Of a stretch of 64,000 bases of DNA, positions 31,567 to 42,523 are shown in pieces (within the stretch, counting starts at the first letter, position 1; each line of letters starts with the position of its first letter). The translations under genes were made by a program, and so were the position numbers. The stretch spans positions 466,501-530,500 of the forward strand of contig JAPTMU010000110.1 of NCBI GenBank assembly GCA_028583405.1, written 5' to 3'. The notes below the pieces were generated by a model, which worked only from the letters and a program-made list of their open reading frames with translations, was not told the origin of the DNA and did not search any database. Origin of the DNA: Pogonophryne albipinna (Eukaryota > Chordata > Actinopteri > Perciformes > Artedidraconidae).

Positions 31567-31780
31567 AGATAAAGTAAACTTTTGGAAGAACCATAAAAAA
31601 GGGGTGAAAATGGATAAAATGTATCCGAAAATAGTGCCTCATATGCGGGTAAAGTCCCCTGACAACTCCCATTACATTCCTCCAGAGGCAGAAAAAGTCA
31701 ACTTTTTGGAGAACCAGAGAAAAGGGGTGAAAATGGAAAAAATGTATCCGAAAATAGTGCCTCATATGCGGGTAAAGTCT
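31567..31780. repeat. GTGAAAATGG module, copies 2 and 3
   Basis: Two head-to-tail copies (31567-31694 and 31693-31780) of the module seen at 30961-31095, with small indels. Confidence 0.8.
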
Positions 31781-32589
31781 CTGGGGGGTCTCAAGGCAAC
31801 AAATGTACCCGGGCCAGAGTGCACATGGGGCGGGTACATTCCTCCATGAAGTGAGACAGCCGTTTTTTGTCAGAGTCCTTTTAAAAAGCGATTTCCGGTT
31901 TCCGATTTCGTGCAGACAGTAGTCTTTTACACCATCAAAATGGACAAACGATGCATCGAATAACATCTACAGATCAAGACGAAGCGAAGGGAAGTACTCC
32001 CAGACTCCTAGCGTGTGAAAAACGTGTGCAAAGTCTCCGAAAACGAAGCAGTGGCTGTGATGCTAGCTTTGCTGCTAGCGGTTAGCATTTTCAATGGAAA
32101 TATACATTGAAAATAGCTCCCGTTAGCTTTGCTGCTAGCGGTTAGCACGGAAATAGCTCCCGTTAGCATAATATTAGCATTTCACACATTCACTGTTCAC
32201 CCTGACATAAATTATAATGTAACCCTACACATGTTATTTTTATTTTTAATGAACAAGGTAAATATCATAAAATTGGTATCATTAAAATGTATAATCTACA
32301 ATAAAATCTCGTTTAAAATTGTGTTACGATGTCTAAAGTTACTGATAAGTCACATGTTTCCTGCCTGGTCTTGCCCGTGGCATTAGTTTATCATTACCGG
32401 GCGGAGCCCCCGAGCCAAACAGCAGCAACCAGCACGTTGCAAAAGTCTCAATAGTAAACTGTGCCGCCGAAACATAATTTCAGCCAATCAGCGCCGTCAA
32501 ATATTTTGGTCACGAGGGCGCTCACGTTGGCGCCCACGTTGCTTACGTGCGTTGACGTGAGTTGTTTTTTAGACTCGTGAGTGACCAAG
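31781..32589. other. Non-coding, with GCTAGCGGTTAGC repeats
   Basis: GCTTTGCTGCTAGCGGTTAGCA occurs twice near 32068-32150. No gene recognised. The stretch near 32500-32580 is rich in CACGTTG/ACGTGAG words. Confidence 0.4.
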
Positions 32590-32970
32590 GTGACGCAGTA
32601 TTTGGATGAGAATGGTGTGCAGGTGGAGTCGCCGGACCTCGGTCCGCACCCAATTCTGTGCAAGAGCTACTCTCCAATCCTTTCGAAAGGAGAAGTTTGG
32701 GAGATAAATTGATACTTAAAGACCTTGGTCCGGACCAACCCGATTTGTATATATCACAGCAAGCTTGTGAAAAAGACAAAACGTATCAACGAGGCTTCTC
32801 ACCGTAGCTGGTACACCAGAAAGGCATGGCTAGCTGGATGCAAACAGGTAAATGCTATCTTTTGTTTCCCATGCTTGCTCTTCAAACAGCCGGGGACAGA
32901 TACGATCTGTTCAGAAACTAGACAAAAGTTAAACAAGTACAAACCACAGACTGTCTGTGTCATGGAGAAT
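32590..32970 (+). pseudogene. TTF-type zinc-finger (hAT/ZMYM-like) relic
   Basis: Pieces in two frames read DLGPDQPDLYISQ, then WYTRKAWLAGCK and AIFCFPCLLF. This is the order found in TTF-type zinc-finger regions of hAT transposases and their ZMYM1-like relatives. A stop and a frame change near 32806 break it, and a second stop precedes it near 32708. No catalytic region follows, so it is a dead fragment. Confidence 0.6.
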
Positions 32971-34025
32971 ACAGTCACTGGTTTATTTATGTCTGTATAG
33001 GCCGTTGTTGTGAGTGTGGACGGTCGGAGCATATATAACGTTAGCTTAGCCAAGCTCCATTCAGAAAACAAGCATTCTAAAAGGTTTTTCGCCTGCCGTC
33101 TGTCTGCAGACTTGTCAAAGCATTAATTCATGGTTTTTACTAACCGGTATCAGTATGTTGTTACGTCGGCATGATTTAGAAACGTGTATTACAATTTAAT
33201 CACTGTAAAATATGTTCATTTTGTTGTAATTGTAGCTCCCGAGTCAGCGCGTCTGGTTTGAATGATGAGAGTAAACACCGCTGGCAGCCGCGGTGAAACT
33301 CGAGCGACTAGAGCGAAGCGAATATTCGCATCGTGTCCGGTCTGAACGCAGCATTAAAACGAGCTCCGCGCTGCACTGGAAACGCGCCATTACATCACCA
33401 GAAGTCCTAATTTAAGGGGTCATTTCTCCCAAAAAAAAATGTTTTACTCACTATATCAACAGGCCCACCAAAAATATTTTCCACCAGCCGCCACTGCAAA
33501 TCACTCCTTTTAAAACAAACCGTTTGAGACCCACTGAGATAACTAGACTACAGAGCAGAGCTTGAATGAAACACAGAGACCAGAAGTAAGCTACTTGTAC
33601 TCACGAGGCCTATTATGTGCAGAATCCCTCTCGCCTTCAGGTGGTTTTGATTGAGTGTCCACACGTGGACGTTTAAGGACTAAAAAACGATAATTTTTTT
33701 CACTTTGCTGTTAGCAAATCATTTGGTGCTCAAGCTAAAAGGAAGTCACTCAAGTGTCACAAAGTAATTTAGCCTATGGGTAGGTCAAAAATCTAATGGG
33801 TGCTGGCCATTGGCCTAATCATATCACCTGTGTTGGCTTTATGTTTTTGGTCAAACTTGTTTGTTTCACATTTGCATTGATGTAATCAATAATTTTCAGA
33901 TTTAATAAAAATAATAATAATTTTCGAAAAAAAAAAAACACATTTCTTGGGGGTGCTTAGGGGGTGCTATGGCAATCCTGGGGGGTGCTTCAGCACCCCC
34001 TAGCTCCCCCCTGGCGCCGCCCCTG
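32971..34025. other. Transposon-like sequence up to the array edge
   Basis: No gene recognised. An inverted repeat of two 9-base arms, GGGGGTGCT and AGCACCCCC, lies at 33981-34000. TAGCTCCCCCCTGGCGCCGC near 34001-34020 resembles a DNA-transposon end. The first tandem unit begins abruptly at GATGAGAGGCTG (34026), so the array edge coincides with a transposon end. Confidence 0.45.
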
Positions 34026-34543
34026 GATGAGAGGCTGTTGCTGGGGCTGCAGAAACTTTTTATTTCAAAAACAAAAAAAGTGTTCTGTCGGCAGACCATG
34101 CAGGCCAGCCCGATGGTCACCAAGGTTCATGTTTTAATAGCATTTCTACAAAAAAAAGCCCAGGCGAGCCCAACATGTGAAAAAATGGCTTAAGTGTACA
34201 GTACACAGGCTGTGCTTTTAGCTCCTCCTACAACACACACTGTTGTCAGATACAATCAGAACCTACTGTTAGCACTTCATTGTTTATTTGAATATATTGT
34301 GGCGATACCAACGAGGCTTAGAAAACTGTTTTAGGTACAACAAATGTTGGCATTTTAGCTCTGGATATTACTTACTTGGGTAAAAGAAAAAACATTAAGT
34401 GGCCTTTCCAGTAGTGACCCCAATTTACTTCTGATCACAGAGCGGTATATTAACCATTATAAAAATAAACAATATGCATTAGGGCTTGTAGGTATACGTT
34501 TTCAATAAAAGGAAAGCGCAAGCGGGGTAGGATTTTCAAAAAC

Positions 34544-34549
34544 TTTATT
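34544..34549 (-). promoter_or_regulatory. Poly(A) signal of astacin copy 2
   Basis: AATAAA on the minus strand, 154 bases after the stop codon. Confidence 0.7.
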
Positions 34550-34702
34550 AATCTCATGGTTAATGTCAGTTAACATCAGCGTGGCTCAGTGCGTCCCTCC
34601 TCATGTCTGAGTCAAGTTTGAATACTTTGCATGAACTGAAAACTGTACTTCAGTTTTGATTATGCATGAGTCTGTAATATATTTTGACAGTAGCGCAGTT
34701 GG

Positions 34703-37700
34703 TTAGTCGTTACCACAGTGGTAGAGTGAGTTCAGCCTCAGTACATCCAGCTCACTGAGGTGTGACCTTTGACCTATCTGCACCCCGCTACTCTTCGACA
34801 ACACCGTCGGACTGCCATCTTGACTGAAGTAATACCTGAAACAAAAGATAATTTAAACTAGACAAACAGATTAACTCTGTGGTCAAATCCAGCTTCTTTC
34901 AGCTAAGACTTTTAGCAAAGGTCAAGCCTTTCCTTTCTTTTAATGACTTTGAGAAAGTAATACACTGTTTTATATCCACTAAACTGGATTACTGCAATGC
35001 TCTTTATATTGGAGTGACCAAGGCTTCCCTGTCACGCCTACAGCTGGTCCAGAATGCTGCTGCACGCCTCCTTACAAGGACAGGCAGGCGTGAACATATT
35101 ACGCCTGTACTCGCCTCTTTACACTGGCTACCAGTCCATTTTAGAATACAGTTTAAAATGTTGCTGTTCGCATACAAGGCCCTGAACGCTTTAGCCCCAC
35201 CGTACCTGGCAGATCTTTTAAAACCATACACACCCACACGGTCACTGAGGTCTGCTGACAGACTCCTTCTGGTAGTCCCAAAATCGAGGCTAAAGCAGCG
35301 GGGAGACAGAGCCAGGTTAGACTTGCTCCAACTCTGCCTGTTTTTAAATCTCGTTTAAAAACCCACTTATTTTCCCTGGCTTTTACTGTACATACCAGGT
35401 GACACTTGTGCTGCTAAATGTGGTTTTTATTTATTTATTTTTTACCTTACTAGTGTTTTGTATTGTTTTTACGTCATATTGGTGAGTTTTTCAGTCGGTG
35501 GCTTCTGATCTGGTTTTATTGTCTCGTGTATTACATTTGTTTCATGTCCTGTCTGTTTTTATGTATTTATGCTATGTTTTTATACAGTTGTTGATGTACA
35601 GCACTTTGTTCAACTCTGTTGTTTTTAAATGTGCTATATAAATAAAATGGATTGGATTGGATTACTAAATAGTTGTGTAGGAGTATCACATACAGTTCTT
35701 CCCAAGTTAGAATTCATTCATCCTGTATTGGTATTATTATTCGTTTTTCTTTTTAAATGTTATGCAGGGGAAGAAATACACGAGGATGGGTTCAGACTTA
35801 CTCTCCGTAGTGCATGATGGAGTTGAGGTCATACGGCAGGTTCTGAGTGTCTCCTTGTTTCACCTCGAAGTTGCTTCGTTTCCCTTTTTAAAATCAGGAA
35901 TTATTCATTACACCTTGATTTCTGCAGAACATGGAGTTGGTTTGTTCTAATCATCCTAAGCTACAGCACCATTTTATGTTTTATTTCTGTGCCTTTAAGG
36001 ATTTGTATCATCTAAAATAAAACATTAAAACCTTACAATGTACTTCTACATCGAATTGCCCCAAAAATACATATGCAGTTTAAAATATGCGAAATGGAAA
36101 AACTATTCATCGTGTTTTCTTAATGCAGGATAATGTCTCCCAGCCAGGTGTTCACCTGGCATGATGTTGCTCCACTCCACAGAGATGTACTGGTCGCGGT
36201 CCCTGCGGTTGTGTTCGTGGTGCAGACCCAGAGCATGGATGATCTCATGGCAAACATTACCCACAGAGCACGAGGGGGCGGAGTACAGTGTCTGGGCTCC
36301 TCCTACACATCCAACGTAGGACGCACAGCTGCAGAGACAAGAAAAGGCATTTACTCTCCTACTTCTGTTAACATAAAGCCATGCAGAAAGAAACTTTTAA
36401 AACCAAATGTATCCACGTGTTGCTGCAGTATAGAGAGTCGAAGTCCCTCCCTTTCCGGGGGACCTCCATGGGACCTTATTTCTGAGAGTTATTTGCACAA
36501 TTTTCACCCCAAGAAAATCTATCTTCCCAGTTATCATTGGAACTATATCCACTGGAGAAACTCCCTGAAATAAATACAAATAAATAACCTTCAGTCGAGG
36601 CTATTTATACGAGAGCAACACTTGTATTTTAACTTCTAATACTTAAAAAAACAAAAGAGTTTGCCTTCATTTGCTGCCTTATGTGAAAAGAAAAAAATAT
36701 ATGGAAGGTGTTCACAAGTGTTATTACTACTAGATAGTTATGAGTGTAGACACAAATCAAAATACCTCTAGACAAGAGAAATAATAATAGTTTTGGGTTG
36801 AATAGTAACATCTCTCACCCTTTGCCATTGCGGAACTCGATGTAGTTCAGCTCTGTGGTGTGAGGCGTGAAGCGAATGCAGGTGACGTCTGAGATCATCT
36901 TGAAGGCAGCGTGGATGTCAAACGCTCGATCAGCTGTTGGAATGAAAACATAACAGTTGCTAATCACTTGTTGCTAATGAGTCAAACATTAGAGCGGGTT
37001 AATAAAGAATCCACCCACTGAGTTCCTGACTGATGGTATACGGCATGACGGCGTCCGACCACAGGTTCTGCACGGCATTCCTGTCCTCCTGAAAATATAA
37101 ACCGCAACAACGGTTCGGTTTTATCACCACACTTTCATGGATTTATAAATCTGGTTGTTCATCGTCTTAATTTACCAGTTTTGAGCCCAATTTCCATCAA
37201 CAATTGCAGACTTTTGCAGACTTAATTTTACAACTTAAAAGGTGGGGTTGTAGGTAAAGTCTTTAGTCTTATACATCCATGGGTAAAGTACACAGCTGGA
37301 AAAAATCTGCCTCTTCCTTCAGACTTCCTCACAGAGCCCCTCCTCCAACACACACATGACCAATGAGAGCACGAGATGAGTTTGTGCACAGATGGAAGGC
37401 TGACAGGCAGGTAGGCCATCCAGTTACTTTAGCCGGGCCGGCTCAGATTGGTCGTGTTTTTTACAGCGCCACGGCTTCCACAGATGATATTTTTTTGATG
37501 GATTTATTGTCAAAGCATTTAATGTATTCATTGCTATCGGGATGTTAAGATCATTCCATGGAATATAACAAAAAGTGTTTCTGAAGTGAATTACCTACCC
37601 CACCTTTAAGGTCTTCCTGACTTAAAAAAAGCATTATTATTATTATTTGTAATAATTCTAAGAAGTAGTCGGGGAGGGGAGTAGTGGTGGCAAAGGTAGA

Positions 37701-38569
37701 ATTGGTATTAGTTTAAATATTTGTAGTTTAATGCATTTGTTTTATTAATTTCCCCTTCAATGCTTTCCCTTAGTGTGCCGGCTCGCCCCTTGGTGCTCAG
37801 GAGTCTTTATTCTTTGTTTTGCAATATTAAAAACAGTTGGCCAGGAATGTCATTGCATCCTAAAGAAATGTGGGAAATAAAAGTTGTCCTTCTTACCGGG
37901 ATCAAAATGTCTCCCTCTAGGACAATCCCGTCATCTTCAAGCCCTACGACGTGATAAAACGAGTCACTGTACATTGCATCTATGAAATACTATATTTGTT
38001 TTACACATGTATTCAAAGTTTACCTTCTAGAGTTTCTGAACTGGATCGCTGTGGCTCTAGCATTGAAACCAACACACCTAGAGAAATCTGAGGGTTAAAT
38101 CAAATCATTTTAAAACACGACATTCAATATCTGATAAACGTACCTGTTGCAGGATGAGTCATATTCTGGGTGCCATTTAAGGGAATGACACTACCTGTAC
38201 ATTAAATATTAAGTTAAACATAGTTTAAAACAAATCGAGATAAAAACAGAATGTTCAGTTTGTATAAAATTACAGTTTACCTTGTTTTTGCACATCTGAC
38301 ATCGTAGTAACATTGTCTACAAAAACAAGGAATTCCTCGTTAATAATTTCTATATTTGATCAAATGCTTTAAAAAAAAAACATTAATCAATTGAACACCA
38401 ACCTGTTGCATGACTGGTATCCTCCTGTGTTGCATTTATAGGGACACCACCAACGACTGCATGAAAAGAAAGAGTGAATAATCATTATTATTATTATTAG
38501 GCACAATTTGTACTTTTGAATGCTTACATTCTTACCTGAAAGCATGCAGATGAAGACCAGAAGCCACAT
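34703..38569 (-). CDS. Astacin-family metalloprotease, copy 2
   Basis: Exons, 5' to 3': 38536-38569, 38403-38456, 38281-38316, 38144-38194, 38024-38077, 37897-37943, 37019-37088, 36819-36933, 36156-36328, 35802-35883, 34703-34835. Every exon has the same length as in copy 1, with GT-AG ends, giving 282 residues. Zinc motif, Met-turn and all six cysteines are kept. Differences from copy 1 include GI in place of TF at 82-83, Ala156 in CASYVGC, and TLY at 167-169. The last intron is lengthened by a LINE at about 34853-35662. This should still splice, because donor and acceptor are unchanged. TATA box at 38655-38662. Confidence 0.88.
34853..35662 (+). mobile_element. LINE fragment in intron 10 of copy 2
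   Basis: Absent from the same place in copies 3-5. The frame 34879-35358 matches the C-terminal tail of a CR1/L2/Rex-type ORF2 (LDYCNALYIG, LQLVQNAAARLL, ITPVLASLHWLPV, LAPPYLADLL). The 3' end is AATAAAATGG followed by ATTGG repeats near 35640-35660. It is 5'-truncated, with no polymerase core, and lies antisense to the astacin gene. Confidence 0.8.
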
Positions 38570-38654
38570 AGTGCAACACAGTTTCAACAAACTAACAAAC
38601 TAGTGTCCTGACTGTCTCCTCAGCAGCTGTGATCACTTCACTGATTATCGGCTC

Positions 38655-38662
38655 TATATATA
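38655..38662 (-). promoter_or_regulatory. TATA box of astacin copy 2
   Basis: TATATATA 86 bases before the ATG, as in copy 1. Confidence 0.7.
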
Positions 38663-38923
38663 AGCATTCAGCCTGACCTGTAGAGGGCGCTGCAGTGGGT
38701 TTAAAGGGGCTAACACAGTGTGATATCTATTCATAATGTATTGGTGTTATTTTTAGGCTTTTTCTTGACATATATTGCGCAATTGGGACTAATTATTAGG
38801 GTGTAGGTCAACAATTTGCAACAATATTTTTGACTCATCACTTTTACGTAACATATTTATTTTCTCTTACCTTCTTTGCAAAGAACCTGGTATTTTCTGT
38901 TATTCATTACCTAAGTCACATGT

Positions 38924-39300
38924 GTCAAACTCAAGGCCCGGGGGCCAAATCAGGCCCTTGGTGGATTTAATTTCGGCCCGCAGGATAATTTCTAATTCCT
39001 ATTAGATCTGGCCTGCCGGTATATTGCACGCACACCTTCACTCCATCCTGAGGGTCTCCTCAGCTCAGAGCCTGAGCCCAAACATTGATGAACTTGCACC
39101 CAAGATGAGATGCCAAGTATCTGAACTACCATCACAGAGCAGCACACTGAGTTTCATGGATGTTTCCTTCTGCACTCTTTTTTCTTGCGACAACAGGACA
39201 TGTTTGGTTTTCTCTTTGAGGGAAATAGTTTTTTTGAAACTGTTGTTGGCCTGTGGAAAAATGTCATAAGAAAAGCTGCAGATAGAGACATTGAGACATT
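38924..39300. mobile_element. hAT remnant upstream of copy 2
   Basis: This is the inner half of the hAT element found whole at 8857-9432: the end CACATGTGTCAAACTCAAGG and the transposase-like tail, up to CTGCAGATAGAG. The other terminus is missing. Copies 3, 4 and 5 carry the same remnant at about 45936, 55357 and 62344. Confidence 0.7.
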
Positions 39301-40680
39301 TAACATTTACGCTAGAATATGTAAAGCAGGATCTACATCATAGTCTATCGTTTCTGGCAGGTAAATGAAGTGATGGTATAAGAAGTGTTTAGAGTCGGCG
39401 AGGTCCTGATAATTTATTCCGGGAAATTATTCTGACCTACTAATTGACCTGACCGAAGTTATTGAGTCTATGTAAGTTTACTGCTTGGCTCAGATCCACC
39501 AAGGTCAGCAAGATCTCACCTCTATTAACTCCCCGAAGAACCAGGTTCAATGAACTGCTGTTTCTATTCAGACAACTCTTTTTAATCTGTTTAAGGGATC
39601 CCGAAGGATTTTGATTTCAGTAAATGAGGTGTGTTCCTACCTAAATGTGAGTGTGGCAGGGTGCAGTCTTACCTTTGAAGCAGGAGAGGAGAGCACAGAT
39701 GTTCTTTTAGTTGTCCCAGTCCAAAAGGTGAGATCAGTTTATTTGAAGAAAAATAGGTCCAAACTAATACAGGGTTTTTACCTTCTGTCTTTAACACATT
39801 ATAATCATACGAAACATATCATGCTGGGGTTATATTTTTATCTAAAACCTTAATTCATATTTCTCCCATTAAAGTCTTCTGACGAAATTCAAAAATAATT
39901 TCCTCGTGATGGTGTAGGTTTTCTAATTAGATCTAACATCCTGATACATTTAATAATGTCTTCCAGGCAGGGCTAACTAAAATCATTAGTTCTAAGATCC
40001 TGTACGTTTAATAACGTCTTCCAGGCAGAGCTAACTAAAATCATTAGTTCTAAGATCCTGTACGTTTAATAACGTCTTCCAGGCAGAGCTAACTAAAATC
40101 ATTAGTTCTAAGAGCCTGTATGTTTAATAACGTCTTCCAGGCAGAGAGAACCTTCCCGAGAACTATTTACCCAGCTCTGCTCACCCTCTCTTAACCCGTG
40201 GCTTTATGCTCTCCAACTGGATAGAAAACCCCCCAAAACACCTCCTTTACGCCCATATTTGTAAAACTGGGCCTGGCCTCTGATGTATAGGGTTTGCAAA
40301 ATATTATCCTCGGCTATGACATAACCACCCATTAAAGGCCTCAGTGTGTTTCTCCTTAAGGCAAGAGCCCCCCTCCCTGTGTATTCCTGTGAGAAAAAAG
40401 GAGAAGAAACCGCCCTCTTCCTTATCAGTGACACCCATAAATCATAGACCTTACACACTCAACTTAAACAAACCACTTTGTTTTTTACTGCAAATATAGA
40501 AAACATAACAGATGAAACATTTTCATTGTGAGTTATACAAGAATATAATTGATTATACTTGATTATAATTAACTTTCGTTTTAAGTACATCACCCTACTA
40601 TGAAGCTCTCAACAGAAGCTTTAGTGCAGGGGTTCCCAAACTTTTCAGCCCGCGACCCCCGGAAGAACAGTGCTAGTGAC
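39301..40680. other. Unit flank between hAT and solo LTR
   Basis: No gene recognised. Three to four tandem copies of a segment with CTTCCAGGCAGAGCTAACTA occur near 39950-40145. The 40630-40676 part (TTCCCAAACTTTTCAGCCCG) looks like the end of an older DNA transposon into which the LTR inserted. The frames at 39611-39853 and 40204-40458 recur in every unit because the DNA does; no domain is seen. Confidence 0.5.
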
Positions 40681-41519
40681 TGTAGGAGCAAACACAGTAG
40701 TGGTGGCTTAAAGCCCACCTCCGCTCCGCGCCGTCCGTTAGATGAGCCTGGTCAGATTTAATAAAATAAGTTCAAAACACCGGCATAAAAGTTATAACAA
40801 TAATCTGATTTTAATGGTAAAAAACACAATACGAAATTCAGAGTGCCCTGTAACAGAGCCCTCCGGGCTCCCCGCTCTCCTGCCGTGCGATACAGATATC
40901 GGGACTAGCCAATCAGAAACAGGGGGCCTTTTGCATGAATAAACAACAGTATATATAGACATATTTGGGGCGGAGATGTGTGTCGGCTCTTCCGTCCCAT
41001 TTTACTCCTAAACGAATCAGAGAGTCCGTGGGGAGGAGTTGCGTCGGCTGCTCGCTCCCCTAGGTGTTCTTACTGGTTGGATTCACTTCGGGTCGGGCCC
41101 AATACAGCCAATCAGAGTTCTGGGAAAAAGTATTTTACTTCTGAACCGAGCGTGAGAGCCTCGGAAGTAAACAAGGACAGAGTCAATCTTTATCTTGCAC
41201 CTGTATTCACTCCTTTACCTTCCCAAGGAATATTTCACACAAACTATTCTTTCCCAGACAATCAAACATTGTACACAGATATATTGGTGCTTGAGATTAT
41301 ATTGGCCCCAGAAAGAACCTTGAAAAGAATATGTGTGTGTGCTGGTGGGAGGAGGTGTATGTGTGTGTAGCAGGGTATCTGGGTCAGTGAGTGTAAGTGA
41401 AAAGGTTATATATATAGGATTACTTAAAACAGTCCAAAATAATACATGTTTGCTTCAATACAGTTCAAGATAATACCAGTTTACTTTAATACAGTTTAGA
41501 ACAATATCTGTTTACTTTA
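40681..41519 (-). repeat. Solo LTR of unit 1
   Basis: 839 bp, flanked by TGAC on both sides (40677-40680 and 41520-41523). It is the same LTR as 21938-22935 but with a single U3 copy and no primer site next to it. It reads TGTAGGAGC on the plus strand at its left end. Confidence 0.7.
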
Positions 41520-42364
41520 TGACTGGCGACCCCTTCAGGCGATTTGTAATCCGTTCTAGAAAACGATGTGTTTTTAGGATTTCAAGAAGCGTATAGAACA
41601 AACAATAGATGTATTTTTTGAACAATTATCCAAGCTGGAAGTAGATTTAAATGTTTTAGGAGTGAGAGAGATTATTATCTAGTATATGCATCCGATGAAG
41701 CATTGCATTAAGTCTGTTGATGAGAGGCTGTTGCTGGGGCTGCATAAACGTTTTATTTTAAATTTAAAAAAAAAGTGTTTTGTAGGCAGACCATGTAGGC
41801 CAGCCCGATGGTCACCAAGGTTCATGTTTTAATAGCATTTTTACAAAAAAAGCCCAGGCGAGCCCAACATGTGAAAAAATGGCTTAAGTGTACAGTACAC
41901 AGGCTGTGCTTTTAGCTCCTCCTACAACACACACGGTTGTCAGATACAATCAGAGCCTACTGTTAGCACTTCATTGTTTATTTGAATATATTGTGGAGAT
42001 ACCAACGAGGGTTAGAAAACTGTTTACGGTACAACAAATGTTGGCATTTTAGCTCTGGATATTACTTACTTGGGTAAAAGAAAAAACATTAAGTGGCCTT
42101 TCCAGTAGTGACCCCAATTTGGTTTCAATTAGATGAATTGATCACATTTTCTGAAAATATAAAAAAAGGTTTTCACAAGAAAGAAATTTTGATGTTTTTA
42201 TTTCAGTGTCTTTCAAAGATGAAGAAATTAAACACTTTCAAATTGTTACTTCTGATCACAGAGCGGTATATTAACCATTATAAAAATAAACAATATGCAT
42301 TAGGGCTTGTAGGTATACGTTTTCAATAAAAGGAAAGAGCAAACTGGGTAGGATTTTCAAAAAC

Positions 42365-42370
42365 TTTATT
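42365..42370 (-). promoter_or_regulatory. Poly(A) signal of astacin copy 3
   Basis: AATAAA on the minus strand, at the same distance from the stop as in copies 1 and 2. Confidence 0.7.
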
Positions 42371-42523
42371 AATCTCATGGTTAATGTCAGTTAACATCAG
42401 CGTGGCTCAGTGCGTCCCTCCTCATGTCTGAGTCAAGTTTGAATACTTTGCATGAACTGAAAACTGTACTTCAGTTTTGATTATGCATGAGTCTGTAATA
42501 TATGTTGACAGTAGCGCAGTTGG

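Larger units (their letters stand above)
34026..41718 (-). repeat. Tandem unit 1 (astacin copy 2)
   Basis: First of the direct units, 7693 bp. Compared with the next unit it has a LINE inserted in the last intron and lacks about 125 bases of the 3' flank (the join is at 34425, CCCAATTTACTTCTG). Confidence 0.85.

Noticed and set aside
31331..31849. Plus-strand 172-codon frame
   Set aside because: It runs through the inverted repeat and the duplicated GTGAAAATGG modules; composition and repeats show it is not a gene.
36133..36573. Plus-strand 146-codon frames over each array astacin gene (also at 43145, 52605, 59558)
   Set aside because: They are antisense to exon 9, which encodes the zinc motif. 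Their repetition follows the DNA duplication and no domain is seen.
42093..42329. A 78-codon frame conserved in the 3' flank of copies 3, 4 and 5
   Set aside because: It has no known domain, start context or splice link. It is conserved only because the units are near-identical, and it is disrupted in copy 2.
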